64,000 nucleotides of DNA from Desulfuromonadales bacterium (GTDB lineage Bacteria; Desulfobacterota; Desulfuromonadia; Desulfuromonadales; BM103): positions 310,001-374,000 of the forward strand of contig JACZKE010000052.1 in the NCBI GenBank assembly GCA_014860225.1, read 5' to 3'. The notes below the pieces were generated by a model. It was not told the origin of the DNA and did not search any database. It saw only the letters and a list, made by a program, of their open reading frames with translations. The number at the start of each line of letters is the position of its first letter. The stretch's first letter is position 1. This document shows positions 28,515 to 38,707 of this stretch, piece by piece. Both the position numbers and the translations under genes were made by a program.

Positions 28515-30911
28515 TTGATTGTTTACTCTGCCACGAAATCAAAATTTCAAGCTGATGTCATGACAAATGATATTGGCAATATCATTTTGAGCGCATTCAA
28601 AGGTGCAACTGGACACAGCACGAGTGAATCGGAAATAGGCTCCTGGATAAACTCTTTGCAGTACATGGAGCGCGTCCTCGCCGATGGCGATATCCCCTCC
28701 GACGCTGGCGTCGCAATTGAATACCACCTGCCACAGACATCAAAACGCATCGACTTCATCTTAACCGGCAAGAATGCACAGAGACAGGACTCGGCCATCC
28801 TTGTCGAACTGAAACAGTGGCAGCAGGCAAAATTAACCTCTGAGGATGCGATTGTAACAACGCGCTTCAAGCACGGTGAACGGCAAACGCCGCATCCCTC
28901 TTATCAAGCCTGGTCATACAAACGCCTCCTGGAAGATTTCAACCAAACGGTTCAAGAAGAAAACATTCAGCTATACCCCTGTGCCTACCTCCATAATTAT
29001 GAACAAGATGACGTCATCACCAACGATTTTTACAGTGAGTACACTCAAAAAGCACCTGTCTTCCTTAAGAGCGACGCACTAAAGCTAAGGGATTTTATCA
29101 AGACTTTCGTCAAGTACGGTGACGAGAACCAGCTGATGTACCGTATCGATCATGGCAAGATAAAGCCTTCAAAGAACCTTGCGGATCAACTTGTTTCAAT
29201 GCTCAAGGGTAACGAAGAGTTTGTCATGATTGACGACCAGAAGGTCGTCTTCGAAACGGCAACCAAGCTTGCTAAGAACTCTCATGTAAAAAGTAAAAAT
29301 GTTTTGATTGTGGAAGGTGGCCCAGGGACTGGCAAGTCTGTTATCGCTATCAACCTGCTCGTGGAATTAACTAAGCGTGAACTTGTTGTGCAGTATGTAA
29401 CCCGCAACTCTGCTCCGCGTCAGGTGTACGAGGCTATACTGACCAACTCTTTCAGAAAATCACACATTTCAAATATGTTCAGTGGTTCTGGGTCATTTTA
29501 TTCCCTTGATTCAGCCGTTTTCGATTGTTTGATTGTCGATGAAGCACACAGGCTTAATGCTAAGTCGGGGATGTTCAGTAAAGGAGAGAATCAGGTAAAG
29601 GAGATCATCAAGGCGAGTAAGTGCAGCATCTTCTTTGTCGATGAAGATCAAAAGGTGACTCTAAAAGATATTGGCGACAAGGAAGAAATCAGAAGGATGG
29701 CAGCTGAGCAAGGTGCAGCGGTTACCGAACTCAACCTTGAATCGCAATTCCGGTGCAACGGATCGAACGGTTACCTTGCCTGGCTCGACAATACACTTCA
29801 GATTCGAGCAACGGCAAATGATCGACTAGATACCAGTGATTACGATTTCCGTATTTTCGACAATCCTGCGGAATTGCACGAGCTGATTCGACTGAAAAAC
29901 AGGGCCAAGAATAAAGCCCGCATGGTCGCCGGTTATTGTTGGAAATGGATTAGCAAGAAACAGTCTGTTTTAAAAGATATCGTTATCGGTGATTACAAGG
30001 CGACATGGAATCTGAATGAAGACGGCCAGGCATGGATCATCAAGCCAGATTCGGTGAGCGAAGTCGGTTGCATACATACCTCTCAAGGGCTGGAGGTCGA
30101 TTATGTCGGCGTGATCGTTGGCCCTGACCTGGTTGTAAGAGATGGTCGCGTTGTTACCGATCCTAAAGAACGTGCAAGTGAAGACAAATCAATTCACGGT
30201 TGGAAAAAACTTTATCAAGAAGCCCCTGATAAGACAGAGGCCAGGCTTGATGCGATTATCAAGAACACGTACCGTACGCTTATGACTCGCGGTCAGAAAG
30301 GCTGCTATGTCTACTTCACCGATGTTGAAACCCGGCGCTTTTTTGAGAGTCGGATAGATGCCGCTGTAGTGACCGAAGAAATACCGACCGCTATTGATAA
30401 AGTGTGGGAAGAGGAACCAAGCTTGCCCTTCAGACGTTTGGCGCAAGAAGACGTCAGGCCCTATGAGAATTGTGTTCCTCTTTATGACCTGAAGATTGCT
30501 GCTGGTCAATTTAGCGATGAACAACAGACTTCAGAGATTGACTGGGTTGCGCTTCCAGACTTCATTCAGCCAAAGGCTGGTCTCTTCGTAGCGCAAGTCG
30601 TTGGCAAATCTATGAATCGACGTATTCCTGACGGTGCATGGTGTGTCTTTAACATGAACCCAGCAGGCTCACGACAGGGCAAAGTCGTCCTCGTTGAACA
30701 TCGTGACACAACAGATGTTGAGAATGGTGGCCATTACACTGTCAAGCTGTATGAGAGTAAGAAGAATGCATTACCTGATGGGACTTGGCGACATTCAGCG
30801 ATTGTTTTGCGACCAGACACATCGGAGCCTGGTTATGATGCTATCATCCTGTCTGGAGAAATGGCGGAGAGTTTAAGGGTTATTGCTGAGATGGTGGCGG
30901 TGTTGGGTTAG
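28515..30911 (+). CDS. DUF2075/SLFN-g3-like helicase protein with N-terminal nuclease-like region and C-terminal S24/LexA-like peptidase domain
   Basis: Walker A VEGGPGTGKSVIAINLL, Walker B DCLIVDEAHRL; N-terminal RIDFILTG...ILVELKQW; C-terminal VVGKSMNRRIPDGAW and YTVKLYES; TTG start preceded by GGAGG. Confidence 0.82.
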   Translation: MIVYSATKSKFQADVMTNDIGNIILSAFKGATGHSTSESEIGSWINSLQYMERVLADGDIPSDAGVAIEYHLPQTSKRIDFILTGKNAQRQDSAILVELKQWQQAKLTSEDAIVTTRFKHGERQTPHPSYQAWSYKRLLEDFNQTVQEENIQLYPCAYLHNYEQDDVITNDFYSEYTQKAPVFLKSDALKLRDFIKTFVKYGDENQLMYRIDHGKIKPSKNLADQLVSMLKGNEEFVMIDDQKVVFETATKLAKNSHVKSKNVLIVEGGPGTGKSVIAINLLVELTKRELVVQYVTRNSAPRQVYEAILTNSFRKSHISNMFSGSGSFYSLDSAVFDCLIVDEAHRLNAKSGMFSKGENQVKEIIKASKCSIFFVDEDQKVTLKDIGDKEEIRRMAAEQGAAVTELNLESQFRCNGSNGYLAWLDNTLQIRATANDRLDTSDYDFRIFDNPAELHELIRLKNRAKNKARMVAGYCWKWISKKQSVLKDIVIGDYKATWNLNEDGQAWIIKPDSVSEVGCIHTSQGLEVDYVGVIVGPDLVVRDGRVVTDPKERASEDKSIHGWKKLYQEAPDKTEARLDAIIKNTYRTLMTRGQKGCYVYFTDVETRRFFESRIDAAVVTEEIPTAIDKVWEEEPSLPFRRLAQEDVRPYENCVPLYDLKIAAGQFSDEQQTSEIDWVALPDFIQPKAGLFVAQVVGKSMNRRIPDGAWCVFNMNPAGSRQGKVVLVEHRDTTDVENGGHYTVKLYESKKNALPDGTWRHSAIVLRPDTSEPGYDAIILSGEMAESLRVIAEMVAVLG

Positions 30912-30980
30912 TAGCCGAGGGTTATGCGTAAAGAAGCTAAGCTTGTTTTGACAAGAAAAGGGTCAGGCCTTGACATGAAA

Positions 30981-31051
30981 AGGGATCAGACCTTGACATT
31001 GGACAAAAGCAAAACAACAAATGTCCCAAGTCAAGTGCTGACCCCTTCCTA
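30981..31051. repeat. Imperfect inverted repeat (AAGGG-TCAG-CTTGAC...GTCAAG-CTGACCCCTT)
   Basis: AAGGGATCAGACCTTGACATTGGACA versus reverse complement AAGGGGTCAGCACTTGACTTGGGACA. Confidence 0.6.
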
Positions 31052-31054
31052 AGA

Positions 31055-31222
31055 TATGGAAGCTACCGCGGTTCTGGCCAAGAAAGAGGCCGCAATCAAA
31101 TGGTGTGGTCTGGCTCGGACCATGCACAAGGCAATGGTGGCAAGCCGTGGCAGTACCTGATTATTCCGCATGATGTGGTCGCGGAGAATATGACGTTGGC
31201 TGGGTTGGCTGGGGCAAGATAA
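31055..31222 (+). pseudogene. C-terminal fragment of a type III restriction/DEAD-box protein
   Basis: MEATAVLAKKEAAIKWCGLA.. then, after a frameshift, GKPWQYLIIPHDVVAENMTLAGLAGAR*. Confidence 0.5.
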
Positions 31223-31667
31223 GTCGGGAAATAAGTGCAATGTGAATTCAAATGATTTTTTTGCAGATATGGAGAATATGATTTGTTGTAACGTCTGGCT
31301 TCGCGTTTACGCTGCTCTTCCAGGTCGCATTCGACTTTGGCCAGACGTTTTGTGCCATTGTTTGTGTTAACCCTCCTTAGTGAATTGGTTTGCTATTCAG
31401 CCAAAATTAACAGGTCAAGCGAATCAAATTTGACTTTAAGTCATCTGCTCCAGCGTGTATGATGCGGAGTGTGATGAAAAAGCGCATTCCGGGTGAATGG
31501 GCACTGAGCTTCAGTGACGTCGAGGGGTGTGCTAACAATTAATCAAGTCAAAGTGTTGTTTGAGCTGAGGTTTCATATTGATGACAAGTTCTAATGGCAA
31601 TTGACAAACTTATGTAGCTGGGTGATAAATTCAATAGTCATCAAGCAAATGCAATGGAGGAGTTTCT

Positions 31668-32114
31668 ATGTCAGTCAACAAGGCAATTCTGGTCGGCAAC
31701 CTGGGGAAAGATCCTGAACTGCGTTACACGCCTTCGGGCACGGCAGTCTGTACCTTCTCTCTGGCGACCACTGATCGTTTCAAGAATAAGCAGGGCGAGC
31801 AGCAGGACCGTACCGAATGGCACAATATCGTGGTCTGGGCCGGTCTTGCCGAGATTTGCGGTAAGTATCTGACCAAGGGCAAACAGGTGTATATTGAAGG
31901 CCGTATTCAGAACCGTTCCTACGACGATCGCGATGGCAACAAGCGCTACATCAGCGAGATTGTCGCCACCGAAATGCAGATGCTTGGTCGCGCAGGTGAG
32001 CAGGGTGGGGGTAGCGGTGGTGGTGGCGGTAATCGTCTGACGTCCCAGTTTAACGAGCCTTCCGGTGGTCCTGAAGAGCCGCCTTTTAATCCCGATGACG
32101 ATATACCGTTCTAG
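31668..32114 (+). CDS. ssb: Single-stranded DNA-binding protein
   Basis: [35 protein letters not shown]..., acidic tail DDDIPF. Confidence 0.96.
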   Translation: MSVNKAILVGNLGKDPELRYTPSGTAVCTFSLATTDRFKNKQGEQQDRTEWHNIVVWAGLAEICGKYLTKGKQVYIEGRIQNRSYDDRDGNKRYISEIVATEMQMLGRAGEQGGGSGGGGGNRLTSQFNEPSGGPEEPPFNPDDDIPF

Positions 32115-32187
32115 TCTGCTATCTAGTAGAAATGTACTCTATGGAGGTTTAGGGTAAACACCTAATTCTCGGTAGTAGAGTTTAAAG

Positions 32188-32230
32188 AAACCCCAGGTTC
32201 TGGTTTTACCAGTTCCTGGGGTTTTGTTTT
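32188..32230 (+). terminator. Rho-independent terminator downstream of ssb
   Basis: AAACCCCAGG...CCTGGGGTTT stem followed by T-rich tract. Confidence 0.8.
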
Positions 32231-32425
32231 GGGGTAAGCCTTGCGAAAAAAAATAATGCCAGAGGCTGAAACGTTAAAATTATATAATGTTGGGCAAGTT
32301 AAAGCTTAAAGTGTAAAAGTGTGTAAGTGTGTGGTATCAAAGGGAAAATACGTTTTTTCTTCTGGTGGTAACGTCGATTGTATGGTAGCTCTTTAAGAAA
32401 TGTCAGCGGAATTTCTGGGGGTTAG

Positions 32426-33676
32426 ATGCTCGATATTGTCTGGAAATATTATCAACGAAAACCCGACAGCAAGCGGAGAGAATTTAAGTTGGGGTTTAAA
32501 GTGAATCAAACCGAAATAGCGCCGGGTTTTAAGTGCTATAGCATACAGGACCGTTCAACTCATGAGCTTATGCTTCACGAAACAGCTTTTCTGACTCAGA
32601 AATCAGTGGGCGGTGCAAAGCCGAACTCGGTAAAGAATCTGGCTGAAGGGCTAAAATATTACTGTTCGTTTAGCAAGGTTTCTGGTGTGCAGATGAACGA
32701 AGCTCTTGTCGCAGGGAAAAGAATCCAAAAGAGCACGTTGGAAAGAATGCGTGATTTTATAAGGGCCAAGGCTCACCAAAACCTTCTGGTTCTCCCGAAC
32801 TCAAGTTTTGGAAACAGTCCTGCCGAAACGAATCGGCTCATGGGACAGATCAAAAGGTACGTGGTTTGGTGCGTTGAACGCTATCACGAAAACCCGGTTG
32901 AAGAAATAAAGGCAGTAAAAAAGTGGTTCCGAGATCTCAAGCTTGCCGACAGAAGAGATGGCTCATTTCGTGTGCTGAAGCAGTCGACGCTGGGTTGCCT
33001 GTGGAAAGCGTTTGATCTGGGTCATGGGTTTGGTCGCAGCAAACTGGATAGGCTGCGAAACCGGTGCATGTTTCAGGTGGGTTACGAATCAGGCGGGCGT
33101 ATCTCAGAACTTCTGCTGATACGTGTGGATGACATAGTTCTGGGGCCAAAACCATCTGTTTACCTCAAGATGCCAGGCTCGGAAGATATTGATGGTCGAA
33201 AAGATGTCCCAGGATTTAAAACGTTTGCCCGATGTCTGAATATCTCTCGGCAGTTGGCTGACTTACTGAAACAGTACCTTTCTCTGCGGCCGGGACGTCA
33301 CAACACAACCTGCGTTTTTGTGAGTCATTATGGAAAAACCAAAGGGAAGCCCCTGTCACTTCGTCAGGCACATAACCTGATGGCTCAAGCCTCGAGTTAC
33401 GTCCCAGGGTTGCTGAGGAATATCCGCTGGCATGATATTCGTCACACAGTCCTATACCGGATTTACAGGGCGTTGCCAAATGATGATAACCGTAAAGACA
33501 AGATAAAAGAGATTGCTGGTCATGTCAGTGATTCGGCGTTTTTCAGATACAACCGGTTGGCACTGTGGGAGGAAGCTAACGAGCAGCTCAGTGAAATCAA
33601 TGCCACATACGAGAAAAGCTTCATGGCGAAAGAGTTCCCTGAGCAAAAAGAGTTTTTTCTTGATGACCTTATCTGA
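32426..33676 (+). CDS. Tyrosine recombinase 1 of a three-integrase module (GInt GinA-like)
   Basis: GGRISELLLI, WHDIRHTVLYRIYRAL, IAGHVSDSAFFRYNRLA. Confidence 0.82.
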   Translation: MLDIVWKYYQRKPDSKRREFKLGFKVNQTEIAPGFKCYSIQDRSTHELMLHETAFLTQKSVGGAKPNSVKNLAEGLKYYCSFSKVSGVQMNEALVAGKRIQKSTLERMRDFIRAKAHQNLLVLPNSSFGNSPAETNRLMGQIKRYVVWCVERYHENPVEEIKAVKKWFRDLKLADRRDGSFRVLKQSTLGCLWKAFDLGHGFGRSKLDRLRNRCMFQVGYESGGRISELLLIRVDDIVLGPKPSVYLKMPGSEDIDGRKDVPGFKTFARCLNISRQLADLLKQYLSLRPGRHNTTCVFVSHYGKTKGKPLSLRQAHNLMAQASSYVPGLLRNIRWHDIRHTVLYRIYRALPNDDNRKDKIKEIAGHVSDSAFFRYNRLALWEEANEQLSEINATYEKSFMAKEFPEQKEFFLDDLI

Positions 33677-33684
33677 GGTTTGAC

Positions 33685-35280
33685 GTGGCCAAAAGAGATC
33701 CCAAAAATATAGTTCTCAGACAGCATACTCACGCGAGCGTCGTTTTAAGCTCTGAAGACGTGAACATTGATGTCAGTGGTGATATTTGGTTGATTGATAC
33801 CTCCGCTGCAACTTGGAAGTTTGACTTTAAGTGCCACCCGATACAATCAATGATTCCTGAGCTTCGCGATTATGGGTTTGAGCTGCTTACCCGTCTTCAG
33901 CATTCATCGGTTTGTTCAAGACTACATGTCAACCTCCAACATCTCCCCAAATATTTGAAAAAAAATGGGCGAGATAATCTTGATTGGGCCGATTTGACTG
34001 TTGGTCTTCTTGGTAGTTATCTCGATTTTCTGAGGTCAAAAGGAACTGGATATTATTTCTGGCATTTAAGAGATGCAATGAGATGGGTTTATGACAATCG
34101 ACCAGGGTTGATTCGGAAGGAAATTTTCAATGAAATTTGTGAATGGAAAATTGAAGGAAACGTCAAAGGAGAAGCTGTGCTCTTCGGCGATGTGGACGAA
34201 GGTGCCTTAACGATTGAGGAGGCGGCTGCAATTCGATTCCACGCTTTAAGTCCAGATAGTCCAGTAACCCTTCTAGAGAGAGCTTCGACGATTTTAGTCC
34301 TAGAGACGGGCAGAAGAAACGAGGCTATTTGTAAATTGAGCACGCATGATTTCAAATCCAATCAGTTTGTAACTTCTGGTGACCCGAGACGACATGAACC
34401 CGAGCAGGTGGTCGTATATCAAGTCTCTGTTCCAAGTAACAAAACTCTCTCCGGGAAAAAAGAAATATCAATTTCTAGAGAGTTGTTCGAACTTTGCCTG
34501 GCGTTAGCCAGGTCGAACCAAAACCACAGGAGTAAATTTGAGGATTCAGCGTTGCTGATAGTGGACCCAGAGATTGAAAACATCCAACCATTTGGGCTTG
34601 ATGCCGACAAACAAAGATGGAACAAGGTACGGCGGCCTAATAGTTACGATATCGATCAACTCGTTAAGAATTTTTGTCGGAAGTGCGGCATTAAAAACCG
34701 AAATGGGCAACCTATAAAAATATCCTTTAGGCGCTTCAGAAGAACCATCGCAACGCGAATGATTGAGCAAGGAGCTTCACCAGAGCAGGTGGCTGTGTTT
34801 CTAGACCATGCCGATACGCAACAGGTCATGGTCTATTTCGAATTTATGAAAAACAGAAGATTTGAGCGGTTGGAAAATGCTGGTGGCGACTTTTATCGAA
34901 CATTTGGCGACCATATTGCTGGTCGTCTTATCTCTGGGCCAATCGAGGCACGTAACCCGGAGTTGATCCTTCCGATATTCGATCCAGAAAAACAAGATTT
35001 GGTAGGTTGCGCCAATTGCGGCAGAGATTTGGATGAAAAGCCCTCATGCTACGAGTCGACTCCTTATGCTTGTTATGAGTGCCCATATTTAGAGCCTTGG
35101 GAGACAGGTGTCCATGAAATAGTGCTCAGAGTTTTGAAAAACAGAAGAGACACACTTGCGGCGGCTCAAGGTCGCATTAAGGGGAATTTGATTGATTCAC
35201 TCGATAGCCTGATTGCTCGAGTGTCTGCTGTGGTTGATGCTGTCGCCACCAGGGTAGCGGGAAAGGAGATCCATTCATGA
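33685..35280 (+). CDS. Tyrosine recombinase 2 (GInt GinB-like)
   Basis: LVLETGRRNEAI, FRRFRRTIATRMIEQGASPEQVAVFLDHADTQQVMVYFEF, C-terminal Cys cluster. Confidence 0.82.
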   Translation: MAKRDPKNIVLRQHTHASVVLSSEDVNIDVSGDIWLIDTSAATWKFDFKCHPIQSMIPELRDYGFELLTRLQHSSVCSRLHVNLQHLPKYLKKNGRDNLDWADLTVGLLGSYLDFLRSKGTGYYFWHLRDAMRWVYDNRPGLIRKEIFNEICEWKIEGNVKGEAVLFGDVDEGALTIEEAAAIRFHALSPDSPVTLLERASTILVLETGRRNEAICKLSTHDFKSNQFVTSGDPRRHEPEQVVVYQVSVPSNKTLSGKKEISISRELFELCLALARSNQNHRSKFEDSALLIVDPEIENIQPFGLDADKQRWNKVRRPNSYDIDQLVKNFCRKCGIKNRNGQPIKISFRRFRRTIATRMIEQGASPEQVAVFLDHADTQQVMVYFEFMKNRRFERLENAGGDFYRTFGDHIAGRLISGPIEARNPELILPIFDPEKQDLVGCANCGRDLDEKPSCYESTPYACYECPYLEPWETGVHEIVLRVLKNRRDTLAAAQGRIKGNLIDSLDSLIARVSAVVDAVATRVAGKEIHS

Positions 35281-37340
35281 AAAACTTTCTACGGCTAGTT
35301 CAGAAATTGCCAAGGCGCATTGAAGAGTACCTTTCAGAAGCCATCCTCCCTAAAGGATGCTCTGTCAATGACATAATCTGGAGAACCAATCATTGGGGAA
35401 GTGTTAAAAATAAGCCCGCTGTTTTTTCTTTTTTGAGGAGCAACGTTAAACCACGATTAGATGACTCTACGTATAATTCTGATGATCTCATCCCCACTCA
35501 TTGGAGGGCAATTCTACAGGTAATGGTGTTGTGGCTAGTTCGTGCAAAAAATCTTAGGGCTGGCCGAATTGGATGTGTGCTTAGTGCCGTGCGAGGGTTT
35601 CTTGAGTTTCTTTTCGACAGGTACGGTTGTAACTTTTACCCTGTAAAAATTTCTACAAAGGATTTTTATGATTATCACGACGTTCTTAAGAATAAGACAA
35701 AATCAGGAGCGTTGACTTCGCCTGGCGCGAGACAGATAGCCACGAGTCTTGAAACGTTCGCCAAATTTCTCAACCACTTCGCTGTTCCAAAAAAGGAGAT
35801 AAGTTTTAGACAAAAATTCCCTCGACCAACCAGTACACATGAATACATTGTCGGCTCTGATAAGAAGCGCACTGCTGAAAACCAAATGCTTCACCATAGT
35901 AAATTGTTGCCCGACGACGTTGTCTTTGCGATCGGTAATTTATATGCCTTGGTCAAAATTCCAGCAGAGAAATTTCTATTATCACTTTGTGTTCTGCTGT
36001 TTGTTACGGGGTTTCGCATTCAGGAACTATTGTCTCTGCAAGAAGACTGCTTCCGGGAATTCGAACATAACGGTGAAATGGTTGGTGAAATTATTTATTA
36101 CCCACAGAAACATGGCAAACCTTTGCCTAAACCAATAACAGCTTCTGCGCTGCCCTATGTAAAAGAAGCGTTTCAAAACATCTATGAATTTACCTTGAGG
36201 GGTCGAAGCACCGCGAAAAGGATTGCCGATGAGGGCAGCATCATACCGATGGAGCATAAATTCCGAAAACAGGAATTTGTCACCGTCGCCGAACTGAATC
36301 AAGAGCTTGGTTTGAGCAAAAGCAAAATTACTGCGAGACTGAAAGAGGCCGGTCTTACGGAAAAGCCAGTCAAATCGGGGAAAACTCCATTTTACTCTAG
36401 TGAAGCAGCGATCGAGGCCCTCGACAATTTTTACCTGTCGCCAAAAACTGCTCGAACTGTTGGTTATGAACCAATAGTGCGGGTCTTGGCGAATGGCAAG
36501 GAAATCCATCTTGATGAGGCTCTCATTGTCACATTAACGTATGAAACGTCTCTTGAACGCCCTCCCTTACGTTTTTTGCCAACGAAGCTCTCTGAAGTCA
36601 CCTTTGCCAGGTTTTTGGTAGATGTGTTTGTGCGATATGAAGTGCGTGGGCCAACGGGGGACATCATCAGAATAAATCCTCATCAAGCGAGGCATTTTCT
36701 CGAGACGATGTTCAAAAAAGGTGGCCTGACTGATGAAGAGACTCAACGAATTTTTGGGCGTAAAAATATTAAGCAGAATCGCGCCTATAATCATATGTCA
36801 GGTCGCGAGCGACGCGAGTCAGTAGCCCGGGATGTCCGTGAAGGCTGGGGGTACGGACCCATCGCGGACACTTATGCGGAGATTAAGACCAGAAGCATAG
36901 ATGATGCGGAAGAGTTTCTTGAAGCGGCTGTTGAAGCCGTCCATGTCACCGAGTTTGGAGCCTGTGTCCTCGATTTTGCAAGACGCCCGTGTCCTCACCA
37001 TCTGGTTTGTTTTACCGGTCGTGATGGGAAGTCATGTCGCTATCTTGTCGTGCGGGTTGGTGACAAGGCAGGTTTGGACGAGGTTGAGAAAATGATCGAT
37101 TTGACACGACGGACTTTATCTGCCGCCAAGAAGTCAAAGGGCACTTACTCACGAGAGTGGGTAGATCACAATGAGGTGATTCTCGACAACCTCAATGCCG
37201 TCAAAGATTGTCATCTTGATGCGATAAAGAATGGCCGAACCGGACAAGCTGTTTTTGTTTTCCCGAAAGGCGCATCTCCTGAAGCCATTGCCGAGATGAA
37301 GGAGATTGAGGACCGGAGAAAGTTGGATGGAAAAGCCTGA
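35277..37340 (+). CDS. Tyrosine recombinase 3 (GInt GinC-like)
   Basis: LFVTGFRIQELLSL, NPHQARHFLETMFKKGGLTDEETQRIFGRKNIKQNRAYNHM; ATGA overlap with the previous gene. Confidence 0.82.
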   Translation: MKNFLRLVQKLPRRIEEYLSEAILPKGCSVNDIIWRTNHWGSVKNKPAVFSFLRSNVKPRLDDSTYNSDDLIPTHWRAILQVMVLWLVRAKNLRAGRIGCVLSAVRGFLEFLFDRYGCNFYPVKISTKDFYDYHDVLKNKTKSGALTSPGARQIATSLETFAKFLNHFAVPKKEISFRQKFPRPTSTHEYIVGSDKKRTAENQMLHHSKLLPDDVVFAIGNLYALVKIPAEKFLLSLCVLLFVTGFRIQELLSLQEDCFREFEHNGEMVGEIIYYPQKHGKPLPKPITASALPYVKEAFQNIYEFTLRGRSTAKRIADEGSIIPMEHKFRKQEFVTVAELNQELGLSKSKITARLKEAGLTEKPVKSGKTPFYSSEAAIEALDNFYLSPKTARTVGYEPIVRVLANGKEIHLDEALIVTLTYETSLERPPLRFLPTKLSEVTFARFLVDVFVRYEVRGPTGDIIRINPHQARHFLETMFKKGGLTDEETQRIFGRKNIKQNRAYNHMSGRERRESVARDVREGWGYGPIADTYAEIKTRSIDDAEEFLEAAVEAVHVTEFGACVLDFARRPCPHHLVCFTGRDGKSCRYLVVRVGDKAGLDEVEKMIDLTRRTLSAAKKSKGTYSREWVDHNEVILDNLNAVKDCHLDAIKNGRTGQAVFVFPKGASPEAIAEMKEIEDRRKLDGKA

Positions 37341-37764
37341 GAAAAAGAGATTCAGCGGTCCGGAGCTTTTCAAGAAAATGACCGATGTCGCTGATGATGT
37401 TGTCCTCTGGAAGGAGAAAATTACCCAAGAGTCAATGGCTGCTGAAATCGGGTGCGGCCGCCACTGGTTCAGGAGGCACGAAGAACGTTACGACCAGGAA
37501 ACAGGTGATCCCGATGTTAAAGGTTTGACACCTTCAGAATTCCTTGAGTTGCTAGAGGAACGCAGAAGGAGTAACACAGGCAACTGGACTGCTACCGAAA
37601 TAGCGCTTCAAAATGCACATATGGTTAACGTGCAGAAAGATGCTTCCATAAAGGGCCTTGAGGAAGAGGCCGCTGCGCTTCGCAGACAATTGCATTTGGT
37701 TGCTATGAACTGTCAGCGACTGGGGGTCTCTGAATCGGAACTTTTTAAAAAACCGACTCTTTAA
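37327..37764 (+). CDS. Small coiled-coil protein of the recombinase module (GinD/TnpC-like)
   Basis: Overlaps recombinase 3 by 14 nt; C-terminal coiled coil GLEEEAAALRRQLHLVAMNCQRLGVSESELFKK. Confidence 0.65.
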   Translation: MEKPEKKRFSGPELFKKMTDVADDVVLWKEKITQESMAAEIGCGRHWFRRHEERYDQETGDPDVKGLTPSEFLELLEERRRSNTGNWTATEIALQNAHMVNVQKDASIKGLEEEAAALRRQLHLVAMNCQRLGVSESELFKKPTL

Positions 37765-37792
37765 CCACACAACCATTGGACAGGAGGTGACA

Positions 37793-38110
37793 ATGATCAA
37801 AAAAATATCGAAAGAAGGTTATCAAATTCATATGTGTGATGTGCCTGAGGAGTTTGCTGGTTTTGATGAGTTTATAAAGGTTGCTGAGTGTAAAAACAAA
37901 AATTGTGTCTATCAGGAGAAGTTCCTCGATTTTTATGATTGTTTGCAGTGTAAATATTTGATTCTGGGTTCGCTGTCTGATCAACTCATTGAAGATCTTC
38001 TGACAACATATGTTCGAGGTCATGAAGAAAGCGGGGGCTGGTCATCAAGAGCTTTGGCACTAAAGCGTCTTCAGGAAATCAAGTCGTTGCGCCAATCAAA
38101 AAAAGAATGA
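37793..38110 (+). CDS. Hypothetical protein
   Basis: AGGAGG before ATG 37793; Cys-containing 105 aa. Confidence 0.55.
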   Translation: MIKKISKEGYQIHMCDVPEEFAGFDEFIKVAECKNKNCVYQEKFLDFYDCLQCKYLILGSLSDQLIEDLLTTYVRGHEESGGWSSRALALKRLQEIKSLRQSKKE

Positions 38111-38146
38111 CAATCAATGGGACTACTGCCTGATGCGGAGAATACC

Positions 38147-38521
38147 ATGGAGAAGTACGAGTTGCTGGATTTGACTGTCGGAAAGTTGATGCAGAGATAT
38201 CATGGGCTTGATAGGGCTTTCGTGAGAGGTTTCCCCAATCATCCATTCTATGACGATGTTGGTGAGAGGTGGGTGCCCAATGTGGGAATCCTTGAACCCT
38301 TTTGGTCTACTGGTGAAAGAATTATGGTCGCAGTTCTTCTCGACATTTTTCATGATGAATATGGCATTACTGATTATTTGGATTATGACGGTTACGAGGA
38401 TTCAGATGATTACGTTCGTCCTGCCGAGAGGGTGTGGAAGAATGTTAGGCCAGTTACTCACGACTTCCCTTATCTGGATCCGGAGCCTTTTCGACTTCTG
38501 TGCCAATTGATATATAGATAG
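38147..38521 (+). CDS. Hypothetical protein
   Basis: Complete ORF with coherent composition after the recombinase module. Confidence 0.5.
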   Translation: MEKYELLDLTVGKLMQRYHGLDRAFVRGFPNHPFYDDVGERWVPNVGILEPFWSTGERIMVAVLLDIFHDEYGITDYLDYDGYEDSDDYVRPAERVWKNVRPVTHDFPYLDPEPFRLLCQLIYR

Positions 38522-38707
38522 CCGTAATTTATCCGTGACATGCCACGCGTTATCTTTGTTGTCCGCGAAACGCACATTCAACGATGCTGAATTCGTAATA
38601 TGCCACGCTTTTGCCGTGGCAGATGATGGATATAAGGTCTTGTGGCTCAGGGTATGGCGTTTAGGAATGCTAACCTAAAATTGACCAGTAAACAGGGGTT
38701 GTGCTAG

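Noticed and set aside
37306-37800. Simple RIT (recombinase-in-trio) element
   Set aside because: Three integrases fit, but the extra overlapping small coiled-coil gene and protein sizes fit the GInt ginABCD arrangement better
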